Below, piece after piece: positions 17,994 to 23,747 of a DNA stretch of 27,572 nt. The stretch is from a virus. Below the pieces are notes generated by a model, which made no database searches, was not told the DNA's origin, and saw only the letters and a program-made list of their open reading frames with translations. Both the position numbers and the translations under genes were made by a program. The stretch lies in the IMG/VR virus record IMGVR_UViG_3300032288_002758, positions 1 through 27,572 of that record. The stretch is one strand, 5' to 3'. Numbering within the stretch: the stretch's first letter is position 1; each line of letters opens with the position of its first letter.

Positions 17994-17999
17994 ATTTAG

Positions 18000-18035
18000 T
18001 TATTTCTTTTTAACTGGTTTTTTAGATTTAGCCAT
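18000..18035 (-). CDS. 11-codon lysine-rich ORF
   Basis: The ATG at 18035 is preceded by AAAGGAGAG at optimal distance, and the ORF encodes MAKSKKPVKKK before a TAA at 18000. A terminator starts 7 nt later. A strong ribosome binding site with nothing else for it to serve is the argument for real translation. The short length makes this uncertain. Like the neighbouring 48-aa protein it is basic and ends in Lys residues. Confidence 0.4.
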   Translation of the reverse strand: MAKSKKPVKKK

Positions 18036-18077
18036 TTGATTACTCTCCTTTACTCAATCAGCATATATAAATCTGAC

Positions 18078-18674
18078 TCATTTGCAACACTGTTTAAATG
18101 CTGCATTGATGGAATAAGGAACGGAGAAGTCACGGCTTTTGCTGTAGCTAAAGTCATGGTCATATCCGCCTAGTACATGGCCAAGACCTTCATGAGCAAG
18201 GGTTGAAGCCCAATCACACACGTTAGTGTTACCCGTCCAATAGCGCTGATTAAAGTTAATATCCTGGCTAGGTGGATAACGAACGGCAATCTCTGAAGTG
18301 AATCGTTTGTAATAAAAGTTTACTTTGATCTTGCCTCGAACACTTTGAAGCTTGTTTACGACTTGAGAGTTTGTCTGGCCGTTAGTTTGGATCATGTCAC
18401 GGGCAAGCAAGAAATCAGAGAAGCATTTACCTTGAACGACTTCATTCACTTTATCGCTTGCAACCGTCACAAGCATGATCTCGTCTTTGTTTTTAGAGTT
18501 TGAAATAAAGGTAACGCCGCCGATTTCTGGGGGAGTCGGTGACGTTACCTTAGTAACCGGAGGAGTAATGTCAGTAACGTCCTCGGTTTTAATCATATTC
18601 GTTGTGCACCCGTAAAAAGCAGTGCCAAGAATAAGAGAAAGCCAAAAAATTGTAGGGTATAGGTCTTTATTCAT
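18078..18674 (-). CDS. Lipoprotein-like protein with HE...H motif
   Basis: This 198-aa protein has a hydrophobic N-terminus (TIFWLSLILGTAFYGC) with Cys23 as a possible lipidation site; Gly at -1 fits, Tyr and Phe at -2 and -3 are unusual. A Pro/Thr-rich linker (about 37-50) leads to a domain ending with LAHEGLGHVLGGYDHD and SVPYSINAAFKQCC. The motif recalls zinc metallopeptidases of the HExxHxxGxxH type, but the first two His (H161 and H166) are separated by four residues, not three, so zinc binding in the usual geometry is doubtful. It may be an envelope-acting protein expressed from the early-type operon. Its start overlaps the 33-aa gene. Confidence 0.6.
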   Translation of the reverse strand: MNKDLYPTIFWLSLILGTAFYGCTTNMIKTEDVTDITPPVTKVTSPTPPEIGGVTFISNSKNKDEIMLVTVASDKVNEVVQGKCFSDFLLARDMIQTNGQTNSQVVNKLQSVRGKIKVNFYYKRFTSEIAVRYPPSQDINFNQRYWTGNTNVCDWASTLAHEGLGHVLGGYDHDFSYSKSRDFSVPYSINAAFKQCCK

Positions 18675-18768
18675 TATCGCCTCGCATGAAGAAAATCATA
18701 GCAGTAAAAAACACTAGAGAGTAAATTATTAAAACTGTTACACCGACAACTATGTTCAGAAGATTCAT
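18667..18768 (-). CDS. 33-aa single-span membrane protein
   Basis: The ATG at 18768 overlaps the stop of the VRR-NUC gene (ATGA), and the stop lies 8 nt inside the lipoprotein-like gene, so it fills the gap exactly. The product is almost all membrane helix (NIVVGVTVLIIYSLVFFTAM) with the tail MRGDNE. The tight coupling on both sides supports translation. Function unknown; it might partner the adjacent envelope protein. Confidence 0.5.
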   Translation of the reverse strand: MNLLNIVVGVTVLIIYSLVFFTAMIFFMRGDNE

Positions 18769-19112
18769 TTATCACTCCAAACGGAAGAAAGCTCAGCCTC
18801 TACATCTTCAATCGACCTAGCCAAGAAAGCCTTGCCTCCATTTGCGTTTATTTGCCATATAAACTTTTTTTGTTCTTCGCTTGGTCTACCGGTAGCACTT
18901 TTCACTTCAATCGCTAGAAATCGGCCATCAGGAAGAATACCTAATATGTCGCTCACGCCTTTAATGTGAAACGGATTATTCGATTTTCTGTAAATCTTTT
19001 TGATCGGGTCATATACTCCTGTGCTTTGATTCTTCCAGGCGAAAATCTTTTTCTTATAAAGAAAATGAAGTATCTGGTTTTCTATCGCTTTTTCAGGGAT
19101 GACTCGCTTCAT
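18765..19112 (-). CDS. VRR-NUC nuclease
   Basis: This 115-aa protein starts at the ATG at 19112; an in-frame TTG at 19130 would add six residues without a better ribosome binding site. The compact VRR-NUC form of the PD-(D/E)XK fold is clear: E11 in the first helix, then KGVSDILGI with D55, then LAIEVKS with E69 and K71, then GRPSEEQKKFI and a GGKAFLARS strand. Phage versions are stand-alone structure-specific nucleases, such as junction or flap cutters. It lies with exonuclease and annealing genes, which fits recombination or replication. It is separated from the upstream gene by a folded 100-nt spacer. Confidence 0.85.
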   Translation of the reverse strand: MKRVIPEKAIENQILHFLYKKKIFAWKNQSTGVYDPIKKIYRKSNNPFHIKGVSDILGILPDGRFLAIEVKSATGRPSEEQKKFIWQINANGGKAFLARSIEDVEAELSSVWSDK

Positions 19113-19130
19113 GCCTAAAGCAAAACACAA

Positions 19131-19212
19131 AAGGGAAGCAGGTACAACAAAAACCCACTTCCCTTATTAGCCACGCTTGCGAGGCGTCGGATGAATAAAC
19201 CGACTAGGCTAA
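19131..19212 (-). other. Folded intergenic element, possible RNA structure
   Basis: The spacer between the annealing-protein stop and the VRR-NUC start folds well on paper. TTAGCC (19167-19172) pairs with GGCTAA (19207-19212). Inside it lie ACGC/GCGT (19173-19176 with 19184-19187) and CGG/CCG (19188-19190 with 19200-19202), giving a three-way junction. An adjacent perfect 8-bp stem AAGGGAAG/CTTCCCTT (19131-19138 with 19158-19165) follows in the minus direction. It could be an attenuator, a processing site or a small regulatory RNA. No family is recognised. Confidence 0.45.
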
Positions 19213-19215
19213 TCT

Positions 19216-19749
19216 TTAGAAATCCTCAAACGATGACTTTTTCGAAGCTGGTTTAATTGGCTGAGGCTTTGGCTGGAATGTTTGAGGCTTAGAATCGCTT
19301 GAAGACTCGTCTCCATCAGGCAAATCTTCGCCGGCAAAAATATATAGAGCAAATCCAAACATTGCCAAATTCTTAACAAAACATCTCATTATAGTTTTAT
19401 TTACATCAAACATTGTAAATGCTTGCACTGTTTTTTCGCCAGCTCTTGTCTGATATTTATATGGATGGCTTTTCATTGCCTTATTTGAGCTATCCATCAC
19501 AGGCAACCACATTTCATGAGTCATTCCGCTTGCTGTGACTTTTGTATATACCATTACGCCGCAATCAGATTCAAAGTATGGAAGATTCGTTTGTGGGTTT
19601 TTTATAACTTCATAGGTAGCATCAGGACAAACTTGCTTAAACTCATCCCATGCATAGGCCCAAGAAAGATAAGTTAGCCCTTCTTTTCTTTCTACTTTGT
19701 CATTAACATTGATTTTACGTAATTCTAAAAAAGTCTTTTTCGTTTCCAT
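19216..19749 (-). CDS. DUF1071-type single-strand annealing protein
   Basis: This protein has 177 aa from the ATG at 19749, with AGAGG about 9 nt upstream inside the end of the exonuclease gene; an upstream in-frame TTG is less likely. Landmarks of the family are present: YLSWAYAWDEF (27-37), DATYEV, MWLPVMDSSNKAM (80-92) and NKTIMRCFVKNLAMFG (117-132) followed by LYIFAGEDLP. The last 35 residues are a disordered, Ser/Pro/Gln-rich tail ending in an acidic-aromatic FEDF. Such proteins (Sak3 group, as I recall) bind single-stranded DNA and anneal complementary strands. It follows a RecE-like exonuclease, the usual two-component phage recombination unit. Confidence 0.85.
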   Translation of the reverse strand: METKKTFLELRKINVNDKVERKEGLTYLSWAYAWDEFKQVCPDATYEVIKNPQTNLPYFESDCGVMVYTKVTASGMTHEMWLPVMDSSNKAMKSHPYKYQTRAGEKTVQAFTMFDVNKTIMRCFVKNLAMFGFALYIFAGEDLPDGDESSSDSKPQTFQPKPQPIKPASKKSSFEDF

Positions 19750-19751
19750 GA

Positions 19752-20516
19752 TTACGCCTCTACCCAACTAGGAAGATCAAGCTTGACGATTGCTTGAGTA
19801 TATTTAGGAGGACACACAGTCATTTGAAGCACTTCTTTTGCCGTCTGTAGCGCTGTAGCGTACTTTCTAGCAACGTGTGCTGTGCTGATGAAAGCAGAGA
19901 CGTCGTAAAGAGCTACTTCACAGGTATCAGTCTCAACAGCGATGACAAACGCTTTGTTCTGAGTCTTGCCAGTAGCAAGTGCGTAATGCGCAAGCTGAAG
20001 ATCATAGTTCATGTTAATCATGGTCTTGGCAAAATCAGCGCTACTGGCATCTTTAGTAGTCTTAACGTCGATAATAAAGTGACCGCTTTCATCGACTAGA
20101 TCAAGTCTAGCCTTGCAAGCTGCACCTTGTACTTCAAACTGGAAAGTCTGCTCTTTTAGAAACGAGTCGAGTGCTTCCTGGATTTGTGGAAATGCTTTCA
20201 CATTCGCCACGATCTTTTGAATCTTCACAGCATCATCTTCGTCTAAAACAAGCTTTCCTTTATTGGCCGCCTCAAACGCTTCAGAAGCTTCTTTCCCTGC
20301 TTTTGTTCTACGATCAAATTTCTCACTCACGGTAAATTGTTCTGAGAACAGGTGAGGCTCTAAAAGCATCGTGTGAACAGCTGTGCCGAATTGCATAGCC
20401 TTAGTTGATTCTCTTGGCTGGTGAAGGAACTTATAGCCGTCATAAGCCGATTGATAACAAGCTTTCAAGAAGCTTGCTGAAATACCTGGTAGTTTTAAAT
20501 ATTCTTTGTGTGTCAT
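19752..20516 (-). CDS. RecE-like PD-(D/E)XK exonuclease
   Basis: This 254-aa protein fits the exonuclease VIII C-terminal/PDDEXK_1-like group. Landmarks are GTAVHTMLLEP with H48, FEVQGAACKARLDLV with E128 and D139, HFIIDVKTTKDAS with D150 and K152, and NYDLQLAHYAL with Q174 and Y178, giving the full metal-binding set. It should degrade one strand of linear duplex DNA and feed single strands to the annealing protein encoded 2 nt downstream. GAGG precedes the ATG at 20516. It is the first gene after a 208-nt spacer with promoter-like and palindromic sequences. Confidence 0.85.
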   Translation of the reverse strand: MTHKEYLKLPGISASFLKACYQSAYDGYKFLHQPRESTKAMQFGTAVHTMLLEPHLFSEQFTVSEKFDRRTKAGKEASEAFEAANKGKLVLDEDDAVKIQKIVANVKAFPQIQEALDSFLKEQTFQFEVQGAACKARLDLVDESGHFIIDVKTTKDASSADFAKTMINMNYDLQLAHYALATGKTQNKAFVIAVETDTCEVALYDVSAFISTAHVARKYATALQTAKEVLQMTVCPPKYTQAIVKLDLPSWVEA

Positions 20517-20544
20517 TTTTTTATCCTCGCAATTATTTTATTAA

Positions 20545-20703
20545 ACTCCTTACGGGAGTCACTCGCCGTCAGCTTTTAACCGTAGAACGGGTTCGGTGTG
20601 ATTCGTAGCCAGAATAATGCATGATGCATATATTTAATAATTATTTAAACTAATGACGTGCGCCGAGATTCAACTTTAACTATTTATAAATACAGCGCAC
20701 GCC
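20545..20703 (-). promoter_or_regulatory. Palindrome-rich leader and promoter region of the exonuclease gene
   Basis: The 208-nt spacer holds several elements. An inverted repeat GACGTGCGC (20655-20663) / GCGCACGCC (20695-20703) is matched at 8 of 9 and encloses the palindrome TATTTATAAATA (20681-20692). A minus-strand promoter candidate has TTGAAT (20673-20668) and TTTAAA (20649-20644) at 18 nt spacing. The tandem ATGCATGATGCAT lies at 20617-20629. Two leader hairpins, AACCGT/ACGGGTT (20578-20593) and ACTCC/GGAGT (20545-20559), follow in the transcript; the second would mask an AAGGAG. I read this as promoter plus operator plus regulated leader; the assignment is inference. Confidence 0.4.
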
Positions 20704-20706
20704 ACT

Positions 20707-20730
20707 ATTTGAGTAACCGCTTACTCAAAT
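20707..20730. repeat. Perfect 10-bp hairpin over a stop codon
   Basis: ATTTGAGTAA and TTACTCAAAT are perfect complements around the loop CCGC. On the minus strand the hairpin contains the TGA stop of the 56-aa gene. No clear T-tract follows on either strand, so it is not a classical terminator; it could be a protein-binding site or an mRNA end stabiliser. Confidence 0.6.
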
Positions 20731-20895
20731 TTCTTCAGCCTTTTTCTTTAGCCAGTCAGCAAAGCCGGAAGCGTAAAGCTCATGAAGCTCGTCGGCTTCC
20801 TTGGATAGTAAAAGCGCAATCGCTCGTTCATAGCCGAAATCAGCGCCGTCTTCAAAGCCTCGGTTATATTCGTGAGATAATTCTCTGTTGGTCAT
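20725..20895 (-). CDS. 56-aa charged helical protein
   Basis: The ORF starts at the ATG at 20895, 32 nt inside the end of the upstream gene. The product is MTNRELSHEYNRGFEDGADF, then YERAIALLLSKEADELHELY and FADWLKKKAEEI. The YNRGFEDG and YERA pattern is common in small phage proteins. It probably forms two helices; function unknown. The start is preceded by the same 15-nt leader (TAAAGGTGYGGAGTG) as the gene at 22077, which supports translation. Confidence 0.55.
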   Translation of the reverse strand: MTNRELSHEYNRGFEDGADFGYERAIALLLSKEADELHELYASGFADWLKKKAEEI

Positions 20896-21199
20896 CACTC
20901 CACACCTTTAACGCTTCACGAGCACGTTTTGACTCATCTTCAACATATCTTTTAAAATCATAAATTTCTAATTCTATTGAATCAAGTCTTTCAATAAGAT
21001 CATCAAGATCATATTTACGTTCTAGCTTTTTTCGTTCTTGCAAATAAAACTCGGCAAGCTTTTTTGAAATATCAGCTTCTAAAATACGCCAATGTTCAGG
21101 TTGTTTTGCAATTAAATCATTAACAACTTCTCGTGTAGCATCTGTTTTTGAAATGCATTTAATATTTCCTTCAATGTCTGTTTTTATAACGTATATCAT
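20864..21199 (-). CDS. Coiled-coil hypothetical protein
   Basis: This 111-aa protein has a short beta start (MIYVIKTDIEGNIKCI) followed by a long charged helix (about 45-100, including ERKYDLDDLIERLDSIELEI) that is probably a coiled coil. No enzyme motif. The start overlaps the stop of the 28-aa gene (ATGA); GGAG lies 12 nt upstream, so coupling probably drives translation. Function unknown. Confidence 0.5.
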   Translation of the reverse strand: MIYVIKTDIEGNIKCISKTDATREVVNDLIAKQPEHWRILEADISKKLAEFYLQERKKLERKYDLDDLIERLDSIELEIYDFKRYVEDESKRAREALKVWSDDQQRIISRI

Positions 21200-21282
21200 G
21201 AGTTAAATTCGCTCCAAGGCATAACCGAATACCCTGAATTGTCAGTTTCATCACAAATTAAAAATTCTAATGGTTTAATCAT
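21196..21282 (-). CDS. 28-aa small ORF coupled on both sides
   Basis: The product is MIKPLEFLICDETDNSGYSV followed by MPWSEFNS. The ATG at 21282 overlaps the upstream stop and the TGA overlaps the next ATG, both as ATGA. CGGAG lies about 10 nt before the start. The exact fit between two genes is the main evidence. The sequence does not look like a known motif. Confidence 0.4.
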   Translation of the reverse strand: MIKPLEFLICDETDNSGYSVMPWSEFNS

Positions 21283-21536
21283 TTTTGAATCTCCGCATAG
21301 TATTCAACAACCATTTCTGCAAATGTGTGCATGAGTATAGGCTTCTCATGATCTTCTTGCCTCATCCAGAATGCCCTACGCTCTTTAACTTCACTGTCTT
21401 GAGAGTCAAGGTACTTGGCTATACGCTGTGCGGCCTCTATGTATCCTGCCATAAAAACTTCTCGCCATTCAAAGGTGGATGATTCATCCCATTTACTTTC
21501 CGTGCAGACATAGAATGTCTTTAATCCGTGTGCCAT
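21279..21536 (-). CDS. Hypothetical protein, 85 aa
   Basis: This 85-aa helical protein is rich in aromatic and charged residues (STFEWREVFMAGYIEAAQRI, then EDHEKPILMHTFAEMVVEYY). The start overlaps the upstream stop as TAATG. Nothing suggests export or membrane location. Small phage proteins with a GYIEAAQRI-type helix occur in early regions, but no function is known to me. Confidence 0.5.
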   Translation of the reverse strand: MAHGLKTFYVCTESKWDESSTFEWREVFMAGYIEAAQRIAKYLDSQDSEVKERRAFWMRQEDHEKPILMHTFAEMVVEYYAEIQK

Positions 21537-21757
21537 TAGTCTTCCATAATCAGCGACATAATTGTTCCGGCTGATTCCTTAAATTTGTGAGTTACATCAA
21601 ACCCTAGCGGAGCATCTGTAAGACTGACCAGAGAATATCCTTGTTCTGTCATAGTAAATTGCCTGATATGATTTACATTCATAGCAACTTGATATTTGCT
21701 TTCAACAAACTTAGATCCATCCCAATAAATGGGAGTTAAAAAAATAAACTTACTCAT
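21536..21757 (-). CDS. Hypothetical small beta protein, 73 aa
   Basis: The ATG at 21757 has GGAG at good distance and overlaps the upstream stop. The 73-aa product opens with SKFIFLTPIYWDGSKFVES, then YQVAMNVNHIRQFTMTEQGY and LVSLTDAPLGFDVTHKFKES. The pattern of a strand, an N-x-x-x-I-R segment, and a strand ending in V-x-E/S is like that of FlbD-type small beta proteins seen in phages. Function unknown. Confidence 0.55.
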   Translation of the reverse strand: MSKFIFLTPIYWDGSKFVESKYQVAMNVNHIRQFTMTEQGYSLVSLTDAPLGFDVTHKFKESAGTIMSLIMED

Positions 21758-22077
21758 GGATGCTCCTTCCTGTACTTATCAATCGCCTCAATCGGCGTTA
21801 CGCACTTACTCCCAATGCGACTAGTTCCATCTGGTTCGGCAAGCCAGAAACTATCAATACCTTGCTTAACTACATACTCATTTTCAATAAGAAACAATAG
21901 TCGCTCAGTGTCTTCCTTTCGCATTTCAGCATCGGAAAGATCAACTTTAAGACGAGAGATTTCTTTTTTGAGTTCCGTGTTCTCGGCTTTCAAACGATCG
22001 AGTTCTGATGGTATTTTTGGAAATTTTGCTTCTGCAAAAAATATATCGTTGCAAATTTCACATATAACTTTTTCCAT
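21754..22077 (-). CDS. Coiled-coil protein with CxxC start
   Basis: This protein has 107 aa from the ATG at 22077; a GTG directly before it would add one residue. The N-terminus has CEIC (a single CxxC), residues about 25-65 form a coiled coil (LDRLKAENTELKKEISRLKV), and the end has SFWLAEPDG and CVTPIEAIDKYRKE. The leader TAAAGGTGYGGAGTG before the ATG also precedes the 56-aa gene at 20895. Its stop overlaps the next gene as ATGA. Function unknown. Confidence 0.5.
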   Translation of the reverse strand: MEKVICEICNDIFFAEAKFPKIPSELDRLKAENTELKKEISRLKVDLSDAEMRKEDTERLLFLIENEYVVKQGIDSFWLAEPDGTSRIGSKCVTPIEAIDKYRKEHP

Positions 22078-22089
22078 CACTCCGCACCT

Positions 22090-22409
22090 TTACCCTATGA
22101 TCTTCCTAAAGGTATAAGACAGCAATTCCAAGAGCACATAAAGACAGAAGAAATAAATAATTACACTCTTTTGGAATAAATTAAATTGAGATTGTGTAAA
22201 CTCAACCGATAGCGGAGTGGCTGGAAGAGATGTCACAGTCATTTTAGATGCTTGTGCACGTTTAGCAGCTGCAAGCTTGCGCTGGTAATTTCTTTGATAC
22301 TCAATAGAACGTTTAGGCAATAAGACTGCAAGCCGTCTTTATTGTTTCTATGTTTGCCAAACTCAATCGTGGGCTTAGATACCTTACAAAATAAACAAGT
22401 TTTAAACAT
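22090..22409 (-). pseudogene. Frameshifted zinc-finger-like small protein
   Basis: Translation should start at the ATG at 22409, with AAGGAG 5 nt upstream. The first 31 residues (MFKTCLFCKVSKPTIEFGKH, then RNNKDGLQSYC) match a common phage pattern: CxxC....P...F........DGLQ.YC..C followed by a basic YQR.Y helix. After SYC the frame runs into unrelated residues and stops at 22239. The expected basic helix (PKRSIEYQRNYQRKLAAAKR) is present in the frame one base back and continues to 22090, ending in a membrane-like segment (VIIYFFCLYVLLELLSYTF). A 7-nt loss that removed the last Cys would explain it. A real mutation, a sequencing error, or a -1 frameshift are all possible. Confidence 0.5.
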
Positions 22410-22471
22410 ATTACTCCTTATGCCCAAAATCTGGGTCTTTGTTTAAAGCACGCAATCTTTTGTGCTCTGCA

Positions 22472-22855
22472 TCAGAACGGCACGTCCTGTTCGGTCATTG
22501 TTGATTCAACGTAAGAGCCTTTTACAGGCGCTTTCGGTTTATCAAACTTACCATTCGCCACTTCTTGCATTGTGGTCTTAAACTCAGAGATAACGGCCTC
22601 GAGCTTGAATGTTGTTGATCCGTCTTGGTTCTTCTGAGGCGCATTCCTAAGCGCACCGATAGCGGTGATGTGTTGACCGTTCTGAAGCAGGTGTTCCATG
22701 TTCTGACCATCGTGCCAACAGGTGACTGGGATCTTGCTTGTATAGCCTTGATCGTTCTGGCATTCGATCATGAAGTTAATGACCTGTTTACCTGAAGCGG
22801 TTGAGCGGTGTTTTACGAAAAGGGCTGTGCCTTCGAGCTTGAACTTATTTACCAT
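22472..22855 (-). CDS. ssb: Single-stranded DNA-binding protein (SSB)
   Basis: This 127-aa OB-fold protein has AAGGAG before its ATG. Landmarks are NKFKLEGTALFVKHR, GKQVINFMIECQND, KIPVTCWH, LLQNGQHITAIGALRNAP and FKLEAVISEF, followed by a flexible Pro/Lys linker and the acidic tip MTEQDVPF, like the DDDIPF tail of bacterial SSB that binds partner proteins. It coats single strands made by replication or by the RecE-like exonuclease. It overlaps the previous gene by 11 nt. Identification is from fold pattern and tail. Confidence 0.85.
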   Translation of the reverse strand: MVNKFKLEGTALFVKHRSTASGKQVINFMIECQNDQGYTSKIPVTCWHDGQNMEHLLQNGQHITAIGALRNAPQKNQDGSTTFKLEAVISEFKTTMQEVANGKFDKPKAPVKGSYVESTMTEQDVPF

Positions 22856-23099
22856 AGATTACTCCTTGTAAGAAATAGGTGTTATGTGTTGGAAGGCCAA
22901 GGAATTGGTCACGAAGCACAACATAGTTATGCCACGCTTCCATTCTTGCCCTGATTGCTGTCTTAGATGAGTTAGTCCCAATATCGCTAAGCTTAGTATA
23001 GTTTAACCAAGCTTGTTTTACGTTGGGGTCATTAAGAAGGTTTTGAATAAGCTCGATTTTCTCAAGCGGTACTGGTGCAGTGTTGAATCTGTGAATCAT
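22845..23099 (-). CDS. Hypothetical helical protein, 84 aa
   Basis: This is the first protein gene after the tRNA on the minus strand, overlapping the SSB start by 11 nt. The 84-aa product is mainly helical (PLEKIELIQNLLNDPNVKQA, then TAIRARMEAWHNYVVLRDQF). The ribosome binding site is weak (AAGAAAG). It may act with SSB, judging only from the coupling. No family recognised. Confidence 0.5.
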   Translation of the reverse strand: MIHRFNTAPVPLEKIELIQNLLNDPNVKQAWLNYTKLSDIGTNSSKTAIRARMEAWHNYVVLRDQFLGLPTHNTYFLQGVIYGK

Positions 23100-23115
23100 A
23101 GTTTACTTTCTTTGT

Positions 23116-23190
23116 TGGCTGCCTCTCGTAGGATCGAACTACGGGCCATCGCATTAACAGTGCGCCGCTCTACCGCTGAGCTAAGAGGCA
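23116..23190 (-). tRNA. tRNA-Asn(GTT)
   Basis: A full cloverleaf is visible on the minus strand. The acceptor TGCCTCT/AGAGGCA is perfect, the D arm is GCTC...GAGC, the anticodon loop CTGTTAA has anticodon GTT, the T arm CGTAG/CTACG is perfect with loop TTCGATC, the discriminator is G and CCA is encoded. The anticodon stem has a G-A mismatch at its outer pair. It lies upstream of the SSB operon in the same direction and could be processed from that transcript. Confidence 0.93.
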
Positions 23191-23291
23191 ACGAGTGCAA
23201 TAAACCATAATGCTTAAACTGTTGCGAATTATTAAAACTGATGACTTATTTTTAAATGATAATCTTTATTTATTATATTCAGTTTGTTTAA

Positions 23292-23665
23292 TACGGTGTT
23301 ACACCGATAGCGTTTCCCCTACCTAAGTGTTTTCTGGGTACACGGTGCTGATAGCCCGAATGATTTATTTGCAGTGTCTCAGTAGAATTGCAGAGCCTAT
23401 AAACGAATGCTTATCGAATCTGTAAACCTACCGAGCAAGAGATAAACGCCTTCATCTCGCCAGCCTTGCCCACTTATAAATCTTGCAGTATTGCTCTTCG
23501 CCCCTGCTTTGCTACTGTTTCCAGTGCTAGGTTCAGCTACCCGGTCGCCGCCCGAATGCTATTTGTTTCCCCTAGATCAGTCTACCGAATCCTTCTCACC
23601 GATCTGGACGCTAATCAGCCAAGCCACTCTTGTCAGCTCATGCCTTTACGATTGCGCATAACTAA
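23292..23665 (-). ncRNA. Candidate structured non-coding RNA
   Basis: This stretch has no convincing gene and is richer in G and C than its AT-rich flanks. On the minus strand it shows GAAA-type loops, including ACTG-GAAA-CAGT (23525-23514), and a terminal hairpin CGGTG/CACCG (23294-23306). Two motifs occur twice: TAGGGGAAAC (23574-23565 and 23321-23312) and CATTCGGGC (23558-23550 and 23362-23354), in mirrored order about the centre. The next gene downstream is a tRNA. I found no signature of RNase P RNA, tmRNA or a group I intron. Large ornate phage RNAs such as GOLLD and ROOL often lie near tRNAs, but this is shorter. Limits are approximate. Confidence 0.45.
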
Positions 23666-23671
23666 ACCATT

Positions 23672-23702
23672 TTTACCCTAAGTTTTAAAAGTTGAGGGTA
23701 AA
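23672..23702. repeat. Palindrome between divergent units
   Basis: TTTACCCT (23672-23679) and AGGGTAAA (23695-23702) are perfect inverted repeats around a 15-nt spacer with TTTTAAAA at its centre. The dyad lies between the minus-strand RNA candidate and the plus-strand promoter, a typical place for an operator. Confidence 0.55.
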
Positions 23703-23714
23703 CATACTTTGCAA

Positions 23715-23741
23715 TTGATTCAACGATAGGAAAGATATAAT
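23715..23741 (+). promoter_or_regulatory. Plus-strand promoter candidate
   Basis: A perfect TATAAT lies at 23736-23741. TTGATT (23715-23720) is a possible -35 at a short 15-nt spacing; TTGCAA further upstream is too far. The transcript would start near 23748 and read toward the methyltransferase and packaging genes. Confidence 0.45.
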
Positions 23742-23747
23742 CTAGGC

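Noticed and set aside
20545-20610. Possible tRNA-like stretch with GGTTCG near 20590
   Set aside because: No anticodon stem, D arm or acceptor stem could be completed on either strand.
22410-22471. Open frame reading RALNKDPDFGHKE between SSB and the zinc-finger-like gene
   Set aside because: Only a TTG start is available, 14 codons long, with no ribosome binding site; too little to call a gene.
23292-23665. RNase P RNA, tmRNA or group I intron
   Set aside because: The conserved core sequences of these RNAs, as I know them, were not found on either strand.
23466-23681. Open frame of 71 codons on the plus strand in the gene-free region
   Set aside because: Rich in Ser, Arg, Cys and Leu with no ribosome binding site or recognisable pattern; it looks like the antisense of a structured RNA.
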